A stretch of DNA of 64,000 nt from Labrenzia sp. CE80 (GTDB lineage Bacteria; Pseudomonadota; Alphaproteobacteria; Rhizobiales; Stappiaceae). Positions 53,617 to 64,000 of this stretch are shown piece by piece (positions within the stretch are counted from its first letter, which is position 1; each line of letters starts with the position of its first letter). The DNA lies in NCBI RefSeq assembly GCF_009650605.1, contig NZ_WAJT01000001.1, forward strand, positions 62,001-126,000, read 5' to 3'. The position numbers and the translations under genes were made by a program. The notes under the pieces were generated by a model. That model ran no database searches. It worked only from the letters and a program-made list of their open reading frames with translations, and had not been told where the DNA came from.

Positions 53617-53979
53617 TCACTTGCCCTTTCGCTGCACCTTCAAATGTTCTGGAACCGGACCAGCGCTGAGGCGGACAGCGGCGGGCACCCCCATGTGATC
53701 GAAGAATGCCTTGTGCCTGAGGAAACCACAGAGTTCGCGCTGGATGGTGACATGCCACAGAGCTTCTCCCGCTTCGGCGATCCTGAGGGATCGTTTGCGC
53801 AGCTCGTCTTCGCCGGCGTTCTCGACTTCGCCAGGGATACGGGCAAGCGCCTGCTCCAACTTCGTGTTCAGCCTGGCGAGCGTTCCGGCCTTCTCCGCCA
53901 GAACCTCCTGTTCCAGTGCTGCGGTGACTGGATCGTCTGCGATCTGTTTTCTGTAGGCTTGCGGCGGGTGGACGGTCAT
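53617..53979 (-). CDS. Conserved hypothetical protein (DUF6665-like)
   Basis: 120 residues, no signal peptide or membrane segment. The helical core DPVTAALEQEVLAEKAGTLARLNTKLEQAL and the C-terminal EALWHVTIQRELCGFLRHKAFFDHMGVPAAVR recall the DUF6665 family of Hyphomicrobiales, though I cannot confirm it without alignment. Function unknown. It is cotranscribed with, or just before, the MFS gene 38 bases away on the same strand's upstream side. Confidence 0.62.
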   Translation of the reverse strand: MTVHPPQAYRKQIADDPVTAALEQEVLAEKAGTLARLNTKLEQALARIPGEVENAGEDELRKRSLRIAEAGEALWHVTIQRELCGFLRHKAFFDHMGVPAAVRLSAGPVPEHLKVQRKGK

Positions 53980-54016
53980 ACGGTCGATCTGTCTTGTTGG
54001 TGTCGGCGATGCCCGA

Positions 54017-55291
54017 TCATGCCTTCAGGGAGGTGGCTTGGGCACTATGGTTCGCCTGGCACAAAAGCCAGACCAGTGTGATCGTTTTCAGAACGCAGGG
54101 CAGGGCCGCGTAGGACAAGCTGAGCGTCAGGTTGAGCTCTGCGGTCATGGCGATGCCCGGCTGATATCCGGCAAGCCCCAAGAGAGGCAGGGCAAGGCCC
54201 GTCGCCAGCGCCAGGGATGCCTTCGACAGAAGCGTCATCAGGGAAAACATGCGGCTGGCTTCGGCCTGACTTTTCCCTGTAGCAATGTGGTCGGCAAGGA
54301 TAGATGGCGGAAGCGCAAGGTCGGCGCCAAGTGCGAGGCCGGAGAGGGCGCAGACGAGGGCATATGCCTCGATCTGTCCGTCCTTGAGAAAAACCGCCCA
54401 GAGGAAGGTGATGATCGACAGGGCCATCGAGACGGCCCAAGACTGGATCTTGCCGACGCGTTTAGAGAGCCATTGCCAAAGAGGCATGGCAAGCGCTCCG
54501 AAGAGGAAATAGACGAGCAGAAACAGGCCGGAATATTCGGCTGCGCCCAATCGGTCCCTGATGAAGAAAAGCACAAGTACTGCGGGGATCGCGCTCGCCA
54601 GCGTGTTGAGCGCGAAGAGTGCGAAGAACCTGCAGCGCCACGGGTTGCGGATGAGGGCTCGCCAGCTGCCTCGTGCTTTACCAACCGCGTCTCCAGAAGG
54701 TTTGCCGCCAGAGGGTTTGAATGTCTCTTGTGGTTGCGCCAAAGGGGCAGTCTTCATCCAGGCCAGAAGCGCCCATGTGGCAACGGCCAGCAAAGGCAGA
54801 TAGGCAATCGTCAACCGATGGAATGCAGTGCTCGGATCGGAGTTCGCGCCAAGAAGGGCTGGCCCCATGGCCGCTGTCAGCAGGCCGAGAAGCCCCAGGG
54901 CTTCGCGCCAGCTGGTTATGCGCGTGCGTTGATGTTCGCTGACCTGCCAGATGCCGCCGAGCGTCTGCAGGTTGATCGAAACAATGGAAAATCCGGTTGT
55001 GCAAATGAACACGGCCATGGCGAACCAGGCGAGTGGTGTCGACAGGCGTGGATGGAAAAGCATCCAGAAGCCGCCGCCCAGCATCATGACGCCGAGGACA
55101 AGAAACAGAGTCCGATGTTGATGATAGCGGTCGCTCAGGCTGCCGATCAGCGGATCCTGAATGGCATCCACCGCACGCAGGGCCAAGAGAAGAATGCCGA
55201 GTGATGTCAGCGATTGTCCCAGGGTTCCTGCATAAAAGTCGGGTGCATGGAGATAGATAGGCAGCCCGGCAAAGGCGAGCGGCAGCGCCAT
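54017..55291 (-). CDS. GPH-type MFS transporter with uncertain start
   Basis: A 424-residue, 12-helix major facilitator of the glycoside-pentoside-hexuronide type, judging by GLPIYLHAPDFYAGTL at the start, SLSDRYHQHRTLF (motif A) and the SYAALPCVLKTITLVWLL end. The frame continues upstream as RRRDLFSYGL, which matches the family start, but no ATG, GTG or TTG occurs before a TGA 30 codons further up. An internal ATG at 55291 would lose part of helix 1. It may use a rare start, carry a frameshift, or be inactive. Substrate unknown. Confidence 0.8.
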   Translation of the reverse strand: MALPLAFAGLPIYLHAPDFYAGTLGQSLTSLGILLLALRAVDAIQDPLIGSLSDRYHQHRTLFLVLGVMMLGGGFWMLFHPRLSTPLAWFAMAVFICTTGFSIVSINLQTLGGIWQVSEHQRTRITSWREALGLLGLLTAAMGPALLGANSDPSTAFHRLTIAYLPLLAVATWALLAWMKTAPLAQPQETFKPSGGKPSGDAVGKARGSWRALIRNPWRCRFFALFALNTLASAIPAVLVLFFIRDRLGAAEYSGLFLLVYFLFGALAMPLWQWLSKRVGKIQSWAVSMALSIITFLWAVFLKDGQIEAYALVCALSGLALGADLALPPSILADHIATGKSQAEASRMFSLMTLLSKASLALATGLALPLLGLAGYQPGIAMTAELNLTLSLSYAALPCVLKTITLVWLLCQANHSAQATSLKA

Positions 55292-55368
55292 CAGACCATA
55301 GCTGAAGAGGTCCCTGCGTCTGAGCTGCTGGGGCCCCTGGCCATCTGGGCCGACGTTCTGGACGGAGT

Positions 55369-55980
55369 TTATGATCTTGCGCCGATCAGGCGGCTGCGCA
55401 GGGCCGGATCATTTGTGTTGCTGCCGAGCCAGATGGAGAAGAAGCGTTTTGTGAAGGTCTTGTCCTTGATGCTGCCGATGCGCCGACCGCCGCTGTAAAA
55501 CAGCGTGTGCCCCTTGTTGTCGCGTACGCCAATGATGGATTGGCCAGGGCCGACATCGGGGAAAATACGCGCCATGTCCCGGGTCCAGCCGTTGAGGGCT
55601 GCGCCTTTGGGCATGCCCTGACGGAGCATCTCCTTTTCTGTCCGCCTGGCAATCGCCTCGCCCTTGAACGATCTCAAATAGGTCAGCTTCAGGGCGAAGG
55701 GCTTGGACGGATCATAGGTTCCGGAAGGGGCGTAGAGCTTCGCGTCGAAAATACGAAAGCCGAGGAATGTCAGCCGGCCCGCGCCAACCAAGCTGGCGGC
55801 GGGCACGAGCTTGGCGGCAGCGCCGATGTCGGCGCGTGACGTGCCTGGCATCAGTGCGAGGAGCGAAAACAATGCCAGGATTGCCAGTCCCAAGCGCAAG
55901 AGGTGGTTGCGTCTATCGGGCCAGGAACGTGCTTGTGCAATGCAGCAGTTTTTCCGCGTGGGGTGAGGGGGCGTTGCCAT
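55369..55980 (-). CDS. Chalcone-isomerase-like protein
   Basis: 203 residues. An N-terminal membrane anchor or signal (LLRLGLAILALFSLLALMPG) precedes the chalcone-isomerase-like domain: VGAGRLTFLGFRIFDAKLYAPSG, LTYLRSFKGEAIARRTEKEMLRQG and YDNKGHTLFYSGGRRIG. Bacterial members of this fold are probably lipid or fatty-acid binding rather than isomerases. GGAGGACAGC before the ATG at 55980 sets the start; the upstream frame overlaps a terminator. Confidence 0.8.
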   Translation of the reverse strand: MATPPHPTRKNCCIAQARSWPDRRNHLLRLGLAILALFSLLALMPGTSRADIGAAAKLVPAASLVGAGRLTFLGFRIFDAKLYAPSGTYDPSKPFALKLTYLRSFKGEAIARRTEKEMLRQGMPKGAALNGWTRDMARIFPDVGPGQSIIGVRDNKGHTLFYSGGRRIGSIKDKTFTKRFFSIWLGSNTNDPALRSRLIGARS

Positions 55981-56085
55981 GCTGTCCTCCATGTCCGTGA
56001 TCGACAGGAGGGATACGCAGTGCGGGACGCGGCGGATCTTCAAAGGTCGCTGAGTTTCCGACTTCCTTAGGAACAGGCCCTCAAA

Positions 56086-56122
56086 GAAAAAGCACAAGAC
56101 CGGAGTATACCGACCCTGTGCT
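56086..56122 (-). terminator. Intrinsic terminator of the coiled-coil gene
   Basis: Thirteen-base arms AGCACAGGGTCGG/CCGGTCTTGTGCT (three G-T pairs) with a 6-base loop on the minus strand, followed by TTTTTCTTT, 30 bases past the stop. Confidence 0.8.
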
Positions 56123-56151
56123 CTTCTTAGTTTCGTTCCGGGGGGCCCGGA

Positions 56152-57600
56152 TCAGTCGTGCAGGCGCACGATGGTTGCGTCTGTTTCGCTGGAGGTTCCG
56201 TTGGCAGTTTCGCCAGCTGGCGCCTCTTCAATCAGGCCAACTTCTTCGGCGGGGTCATAGTTGCGGGTGAGGCCAAGATCTTCGGCCGGGCCGCGACCTT
56301 CCATGGCACGCTGGTAGTTGTTTATCACGCCCTTGAGCTGGGCGATCTGCTCATTGCTGGTGTCGACCTGGATGCGGTACTTCTGCAGCTTCTTGTTTTC
56401 CTCGATCACCTCTTCCAGACGCTCAGCATATTTCTGGTTCTGGTTGCGCTCGTGGTTGAGGTCGGTGAGCGTAGAATTGTAACGCAGGTTCAATTCGCGC
56501 AGCTTGCCGTTGGTCGTCACCAGTTCGTTGCGGTCGCGCTCGTGGCTCTTCTGGGCGTTTTCCAGCAGGTGCTCGATTTCCTGCATCCGCTGAACCAGAT
56601 CGCGCTTGCGCTCTTTCATGATCTGGTTGTCGCGGGTCATTTCCTGCAAGGACTGGGCACCGATCCGGCGCTGGGAAGAAAGGTTTTCGATCTCGGCGTT
56701 GAGCGCATAGACCTCGTTGTCGTGCTTGCGCTGCTCTTCTTCCATGCGGGACTTGGAATAGGCGAGTTCCTGGTTGACGACGTCGATCTGGGACTTCAGG
56801 TCGATGTTGTCATTGCGGAAGTCGATCATCTGGCGCTTGGTGGCTTCAAGCTCACCGGTGGCCACATTGTTCTTGCGGATCTCTTCTTCAAGCAGCGCGG
56901 CGCTTTCGGACAGGTTCTGCTGCAGTTCCTTCTCGCGCTTGCTGACTTCGTCCAGATTGGACTGCAGCGCGTCCGAATGATCCTCGAGAGTGCGGAACTT
57001 CGCCTTTAGGTCGTTGAGTTCGCCGTCCAGTTCGGTGACGCGCGTATTTGCCAGGACCAGCTCGCCGCTCTGGCCGCGGAAGTCCTCGTTGATCTTCTTG
57101 TTGTTGTCGCGGATCGAGATCAGCTCGTTGCGCGCGGTTTCCAGCGCTGTGCGGGTCTCGGTCAGGCGCTTGCGCAGGGAATGGGTCTCAGCCTGGCTTT
57201 CCTCCAGCTGGCTGCTCATGTTGCTCAGCTTGTGATTGGAATCCAGAAGATCGGTGGAGATCTTGGCGTTTTCCGACTTCAGCCGGATCTCGGCTTCGAC
57301 CTGAACCCGCGAGGCCTCAACGAATTCCTGCATCAGCTGCAGGGAATTGCGCGATTCCGTCGCCATGGCCTGCATCTGCTCGAAGCCCTGGCCGAGGCCA
57401 CCGAGGCGGGTCTTCAGCCCATCGAGCTGATGCATTTTTTCCTGCATCTGCAGGGCGAAGGGAGACAGATGTTTGACGTTGGACGTCTCGGCCGGAGTTG
57501 CCTCAACGGAGAGGGTCGGGTCGGCGTTTGTCATTTCGGAGGCCTCCGGTGCGGCGGCCTGTTCGATTCCGGACCGCGATGTCTTCGAAAAAAGTCCCAT
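56152..57600 (-). CDS. Long coiled-coil protein, crescentin-like architecture
   Basis: 482 residues, no signal or membrane segment. After a 70-residue low-complexity head, residues about 80-440 are one nearly continuous coiled coil with heptads rich in Leu, Glu, Asn and Lys (ELQQNLSESAALLEEEIRKN, EERNQNQKYAERLEEVIEENKKLQKYRI); the last 45 residues are acidic and non-helical. The head-rod-tail layout resembles bacterial intermediate-filament-like proteins such as crescentin or FilP, but such layouts arise easily and homology is not claimed. A strong terminator follows. Single gene. Confidence 0.75.
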   Translation of the reverse strand: MGLFSKTSRSGIEQAAAPEASEMTNADPTLSVEATPAETSNVKHLSPFALQMQEKMHQLDGLKTRLGGLGQGFEQMQAMATESRNSLQLMQEFVEASRVQVEAEIRLKSENAKISTDLLDSNHKLSNMSSQLEESQAETHSLRKRLTETRTALETARNELISIRDNNKKINEDFRGQSGELVLANTRVTELDGELNDLKAKFRTLEDHSDALQSNLDEVSKREKELQQNLSESAALLEEEIRKNNVATGELEATKRQMIDFRNDNIDLKSQIDVVNQELAYSKSRMEEEQRKHDNEVYALNAEIENLSSQRRIGAQSLQEMTRDNQIMKERKRDLVQRMQEIEHLLENAQKSHERDRNELVTTNGKLRELNLRYNSTLTDLNHERNQNQKYAERLEEVIEENKKLQKYRIQVDTSNEQIAQLKGVINNYQRAMEGRGPAEDLGLTRNYDPAEEVGLIEEAPAGETANGTSSETDATIVRLHD

Positions 57601-58469
57601 TACCCAGCTCCTGCCTTACTCTACTTCGGCCGCTCTTCTCGACCGCTAACCCGGAGGTTAATACATTTTTAACGTTTTGCGGACGGCTTGCGAAAAAAAG
57701 AAATCATTCAAGGGGGAAATTCACAGAAAATCCGCTGAAATCGGTCACTCTGCTTAGATCTACGCATGCATTGCCGGATCTTCTGTGCGGCGTCAGCAGG
57801 CGATGGCAAGGTCTCGCGATTTGCGTGTGGGCAGGTTGCAGGGCGCTGCTCCTGCGAGTGCGGGCTGTATCTGAGCGGTTCTCATCAGGAAAATTGACGC
57901 AAGACCAGCAAAAGGAGCGCCGCAAGGCATGTGCCTTCGGCGTGTTGGGGCGTTTGTGTTTTCCTGCTGTCTCGATCGCTTGAAAGAGACGGGATGGCAG
58001 GCGCTGCGGCCTTGCTGCGCGCGTGGGGTTTTAGGTGTTGGGTTTGACAAGGCGTTGCGCCTGCCTAGGGTTCCGGCCCCTAGTGTCGGGGCGATGGAAC
58101 TGCGTCTGGCCGTCCGCCTTTTCTGCGCCCCGGAGGTGGTGTGAGGCCTCCGGCTTGCCAGTTGTGACGACCCTCCGAAGCGTGCCGGGCGCCTGAACCC
58201 GCCGGCCGCTCCGCTTCTGCAGCTCACCGGTCAGATCCTTTCGGCCTGACCTGGAACTCCGGTCTCCCGCCCCAGGTTCGGCCTTTCCATGGTGCTGGCC
58301 GAGCTCGGTCCCGTTCGCAGGAGACGCCTTCATTCTACGCCAGCACTGCCGGGCGGGGATAAGAAACAGCGACTTTCCGGTTTGGGTAATCGGATCAAGG
58401 CCTTGGACAGTGCCTGTTTTACGGTTTTGAGGGATAGGGTCCGTTTCGGCTCGCGTCGCTACACCCTCC
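57601..58469. other. Long stretch without a convincing gene
   Basis: The only open frames (57793-58227 and 58031-58477 on the minus strand) have poor codon use, no ribosome site and basic low-complexity translations, so I reject them. Several local inverted repeats occur, for example GGTCAG/CTGACC at 58229-58251 enclosing CCGAAAGG with a GAAA tetraloop on the minus strand. A non-coding RNA or decayed gene is possible; I do not recognise one. The dispersed repeats begin at 58470. Confidence 0.5.
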
Positions 58470-58535
58470 GCCGTCATCCTCGGGCTTGACCCGGGGTCTG
58501 CCCCGGACCCCGATCCGGGGATCCATACCGTGACC
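58470..58535. repeat. Dispersed extragenic repeat, type 1
   Basis: A GC-rich palindromic block built from CTTGACCCGGGGTC, CCCCGGACCCCG and GATCCGGGGATCCAT. This is a common intergenic repeat type in Hyphomicrobiales, where copies occur at many loci. Recognised from memory of its pattern; copies elsewhere in the genome cannot be checked here. Confidence 0.6.
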
Positions 58536-58571
58536 CCGCTCCACGCTGAGGCGGTGCTGTATGGATAGGGA

Positions 58572-58612
58572 ACGGCATGGATTGCCGGATCGAGTCCGGC
58601 AAAGACGGAGTG
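58572..58612. repeat. Dispersed extragenic repeat, type 2
   Basis: Contains the imperfect palindrome GCCGGATCGAGTCCGGC at 58584-58600 within the GGCATGGATT...AAAGACGGAGTGAG pattern typical of small repetitive elements in related genomes. Only 40 bases from the type 1 repeat. Confidence 0.55.
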
Positions 58613-58634
58613 AGAGGAGAGGCCTCACCACGGG

Positions 58635-58683
58635 TCCTCTCCCCCGCGAGGGGGAGATGTCGCGGTTGGGCGACAGAGGGGGG
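58635..58683. repeat. Dispersed extragenic repeat, type 3
   Basis: Palindrome CTCCCCCGCGAGGGGGAG at 58639-58656 followed by ATGTCGCGG...CGACAGAGGGGG, a pattern widely repeated between genes in this group. The three repeat types in a row mark a recombination-prone boundary next to the AT-rich gene. Confidence 0.6.
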
Positions 58684-58892
58684 CTGGAGCGGCAACACAA
58701 CCACTGCCTTCATTCCCAGGTCTGCTCCGAATCCCAAGTCGGCATTAGTTCCGCATTGAGCTGTGGTGAGGGCAGAGGTCTAGATTTCTCGAGCCTCCTT
58801 GGGTTGAGTATATAAGTTTTGCAATTTATGTGGAGTCTTTGTGGCTGAATCAGCTAAGAGTGCTGTATTGAAACTGAAACATTAGGTTTGCT

Positions 58893-60458
58893 ATGCCACA
58901 GACTGTTACCTTGGACGCAATGATTCAGCGTGCTGATTTTGCCCTCCAAGCAGATGCCTTAGATAATTCTGATGCAATTGCAGCGCTTTCAGTCGAAAGC
59001 CTCTCTAAGACTGGCATGGTAAACCCGTTACTTCGCAAACCTGATTTTCAACGTGAGACTAATCACTGGAGTCCGGCCCAGGTCGTCGCATTTTTAGAGA
59101 GTTTTCTTGATAACGAGCTAATACCTTCGATTATCCTCTGGAGATCAAGTTCGTATGTTTTCGTAATCGATGGCGGGCATAGGCTTAGTGCACTTCGGGC
59201 ATGGATTGAAGATGATTATGGCGATCGGGATGTTTCAATAAAGTATTTCTCAAGTGAAATTAGCGGTGAGCAGAAAAAAATAGGCGAGAGAACGCGCAAG
59301 CTTGTTGAGAGCCGGATAGGCCGCTACGAAACAATAAAAGATGCTCTTATCAATCAAGAGAAATATGATGAATTGAAGGTTCGGCGGGCCAAAAATATGG
59401 CCGTTCGATCGCTTTCGCTACAGTGGGTGAATGGTGACGCGGAGAAAGCGGAAACATCCTTCTTTAAAATAAATACACTTGGAACTCCCTTGGATAAGTC
59501 AGAAGAGTTCTTGCTTCGAAATAGAAGAAAAGCGATTGCGATAGCAGCTAGATCAATTGTGCGCGCAGGGACTGGGCACAAGTATTGGTCAAAATTTGAA
59601 GACGAAAAGAAAAATAATATAGAAGAATACTCTAAAAATGTTCATAGGTTGATTTTTGATCCTGAGGTAAAAAATCCAATTAAAACTTTAGACCTTCCGC
59701 TTGGTGGAAATAAATCTCCGTTGAGTGCCTTTGATTTGCTTATGAGATTGTTGTCAATTACTAGTCCTGAGGCTGGGGAGGTGAAAGATCGAACTATTGC
59801 TTCCGACGACGATTTGACCGGGGATCAAACCATAAGCGTCCTAAGAAAATGCGAGAAAGTGCTTGGCAGAATAACCGGGAATGATGTTGCCAGCCTCGGC
59901 CTTCATCCGGCGGTTTATTTTTATTCGGAGAGGGGCCGACACATTCCTGATCTTCTTTTGGGCGTGATTTCTGTGTTTACGAAAGCAATCGAAAATAATG
60001 ATAAGTCCTTTTTTCAGAAATTTACCTCGCGAAGAGAGCTTATTGAGAAGTATTTAGTTTCCAATAAATCTATTGTTACGCAGGCATTGCAGATACCTAG
60101 GAGTATTCAGCGTGTTTCGCGCGTGGAGGACCTTTTCCTGTATTTTGTGAAAAGCGATAGTTCTGAACAATACAATGACGAGGCTGTCGTCTCGGTCATT
60201 GCGCCAAATTCCGCATCAAAATTAGTTGCTATTAGAGAAACATCGGAAACCCAAAAATTCTCAACTGAAACTAAGTCAATGATTTATATTAGAGAATCTC
60301 TGAAAAATGCGATGTTTTGTCCGGTGTGCAAAGGTTACTTGGATCCGACGAAATCTGTTTCGTATGACCATAAAATTCCGGTCCGCGAGGGTGGTCAGGG
60401 CAACGCCGAAAATGGTCAACTAATGCATCCCTATTGTAATGCTGCCGTCAAGTGTTAG
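58893..60458 (+). CDS. DUF262 plus HNH nuclease protein, probable defence gene
   Basis: 521 residues. The N-terminal DUF262 (ParB/Srx-like) domain has DFQRETNHWSPAQ and the nucleotide-site motif VFVIDGGHRLSALRAW at about 90-104. The C-terminal HNH zinc-finger nuclease domain begins at residue 476: CPVC, then SYDHKIPVREGG, NAENGQLMHPYCN. Related DUF262-nuclease fusions (GmrSD, BrxU) cut modified phage DNA. The gene is strongly AT-rich, unlike all its neighbours, uses different codons, stands alone and is flanked by repeats, so it was probably acquired. AGG lies 6 bases before the ATG, and TATAAG at 58811 could be a -10 box. Target unknown. Confidence 0.85.
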   Translation: MPQTVTLDAMIQRADFALQADALDNSDAIAALSVESLSKTGMVNPLLRKPDFQRETNHWSPAQVVAFLESFLDNELIPSIILWRSSSYVFVIDGGHRLSALRAWIEDDYGDRDVSIKYFSSEISGEQKKIGERTRKLVESRIGRYETIKDALINQEKYDELKVRRAKNMAVRSLSLQWVNGDAEKAETSFFKINTLGTPLDKSEEFLLRNRRKAIAIAARSIVRAGTGHKYWSKFEDEKKNNIEEYSKNVHRLIFDPEVKNPIKTLDLPLGGNKSPLSAFDLLMRLLSITSPEAGEVKDRTIASDDDLTGDQTISVLRKCEKVLGRITGNDVASLGLHPAVYFYSERGRHIPDLLLGVISVFTKAIENNDKSFFQKFTSRRELIEKYLVSNKSIVTQALQIPRSIQRVSRVEDLFLYFVKSDSSEQYNDEAVVSVIAPNSASKLVAIRETSETQKFSTETKSMIYIRESLKNAMFCPVCKGYLDPTKSVSYDHKIPVREGGQGNAENGQLMHPYCNAAVKC

Positions 60459-60466
60459 CGGATTTC

Positions 60467-60653
60467 TCACCGCCCCGGACGCCCGCTCTTCTTCGGCCGT
60501 CCTCGCCGGCGTTTTTCGTCTGTCGGGTCCTCATAAGACCCCGCGCCGATCTTGCCGCGGATGAGGGGCTAGGCCTCATCCGCCGGATCAAGGGGCTTGC
60601 TTGGAAGCGGGCCCTCGGCAAGCGGCACTTCCGTGCGCCCGACCGTCACTTCA
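60467..60653 (-). pseudogene. Decayed duplicate of the uvrB 3' end
   Basis: On the minus strand this segment translates as a close copy of the UvrB C-terminus (VTVGRTEVPLAEGPLPS, then PLIRGKIGAGSYEDPTDE and RRRGRPKKSGRPG) but with a TAG stop where the live gene has AAG (PDEA-stop-PLIRG). It is clearly diverged from the live copy at 60846-61033, by eye around 15 percent. Homology stops abruptly at 60653. The fragment lies 8 bases after the DUF262-HNH stop. Confidence 0.92.
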
Positions 60654-60845
60654 ACACCGTGAGATAGATTACCCAGGAAGCGGCGCAGAGTGCGAAGCCT
60701 GCGCCGGCTCCGATGAGGGCACCCGGCAGCCGACGGGGGAACAGATATGCCCCGATGACACCGCCTAGAACAAGGCCGGGGGAGGCTGCAACAAGGAGCA
60801 TCACCGCCAGGTCAAGGGGTGTGAAAATGCCGCCGATATCCGACA

Positions 60846-60846
<1 letters not shown>
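60646..60846 (-). CDS. 66-residue two-helix membrane protein, coupled to uvrB
   Basis: Two hydrophobic segments (LDLAVMLLVAASPGLVLGGVIG and LPGALIGAGAGFALCAASWVIYL) joined by the basic turn YLFPRR. Its start overlaps the uvrB stop as TAATG, so translation is coupled. The final codon and stop lie inside the duplicated uvrB fragment, meaning that the end of this gene was probably recut by the rearrangement. No family recognised. Confidence 0.7.

Positions 60847-64000
<3,154 letters not shown>

Noticed and set aside
54038..55204. A 388-residue plus-strand frame opposite the MFS gene
   Set aside because: Antisense to transmembrane helices and without a ribosome site.
56158..57009. A 283-residue plus-strand frame opposite the coiled-coil gene
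   Set aside because: Antisense shadow; leucine-rich translation mirrors the coiled-coil codons.
57793..58477. Two overlapping basic minus-strand frames
   Set aside because: No ribosome site, atypical residue make-up and no recognised domain.

Overview
The window is a piece of a GC-rich alphaproteobacterial chromosome, most likely from Hyphomicrobiales near Stappiaceae (Labrenzia/Roseibium-like). That placement is inference from gene content: the prs-rplY-pth-ychF-MaoC block, the lgt-midA-pgeF block, uvrC with pgsA-moaD-moaE, a petP/petR-like regulator pair, an Omp25-like porin and DUF1402/DUF1176 proteins. About 60 protein genes are supported. I saw no rRNA, tRNA, CRISPR array, insertion sequence or phage gene.

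Layout. 1-8.6 kb: a GNAT acetyltransferase, two overlapping MaoC genes, an O-methyltransferase, an epimerase, an SLC13-type carrier, a PilZ protein, ychF and an MscS channel. 8.8-14.6 kb: an RNase T2 and a class A beta-lactamase-fold hydrolase sit between ychF and the translation/nucleotide genes pth, rplY and prs, followed by a lipoprotein. 14.7-18.6 kb: an M24 peptidase, pgeF, midA and lgt, tightly packed on the minus strand. 18.8-22 kb: plus-strand ubiK, a YbjN-like gene, proC, a TetR-like regulator and a tRNA-binding protein. 22-25.9 kb: a histidine kinase, a PetR-like regulator and a PetP-like MarR protein, divergent from a branched-chain aminotransferase gene. 26-38.7 kb: an efflux MFS, moaE, moaD, pgsA, then an accessory block (HlyU, two TPR-sulfotransferases, thymidine kinase, an EEP-family protein), then uvrC, a pteridine-reductase-like SDR and a Ca/Na exchanger.

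39-44.7 kb: an outer-membrane beta-barrel and an RND efflux pair on the plus strand. 44.7-57.6 kb: mostly minus-strand genes, including a GST, a second RNase T2, rlmJ, a cold-shock domain protein with a very long glycine-rich tail, several secreted proteins of unknown role, a GPH-type MFS with no good start codon, a chalcone-isomerase-like protein and a 482-residue coiled-coil protein that may be cytoskeletal. 57.6-58.9 kb has no convincing gene and ends in three kinds of dispersed repeat. 58.9-60.5 kb holds one strikingly AT-rich gene, a DUF262 plus HNH nuclease-like protein that looks foreign. Beyond it lies a decayed second copy of the uvrB 3' end, a 66-residue membrane protein gene coupled to uvrB, and uvrB itself, which runs off the right edge.

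The most unusual region is 58.4-61.3 kb. It combines dispersed repeats, the AT-rich putative defence gene, the broken duplicate of the uvrB C-terminus, and a run of ten short perfect stem-loops inside the low-complexity tail of uvrB.
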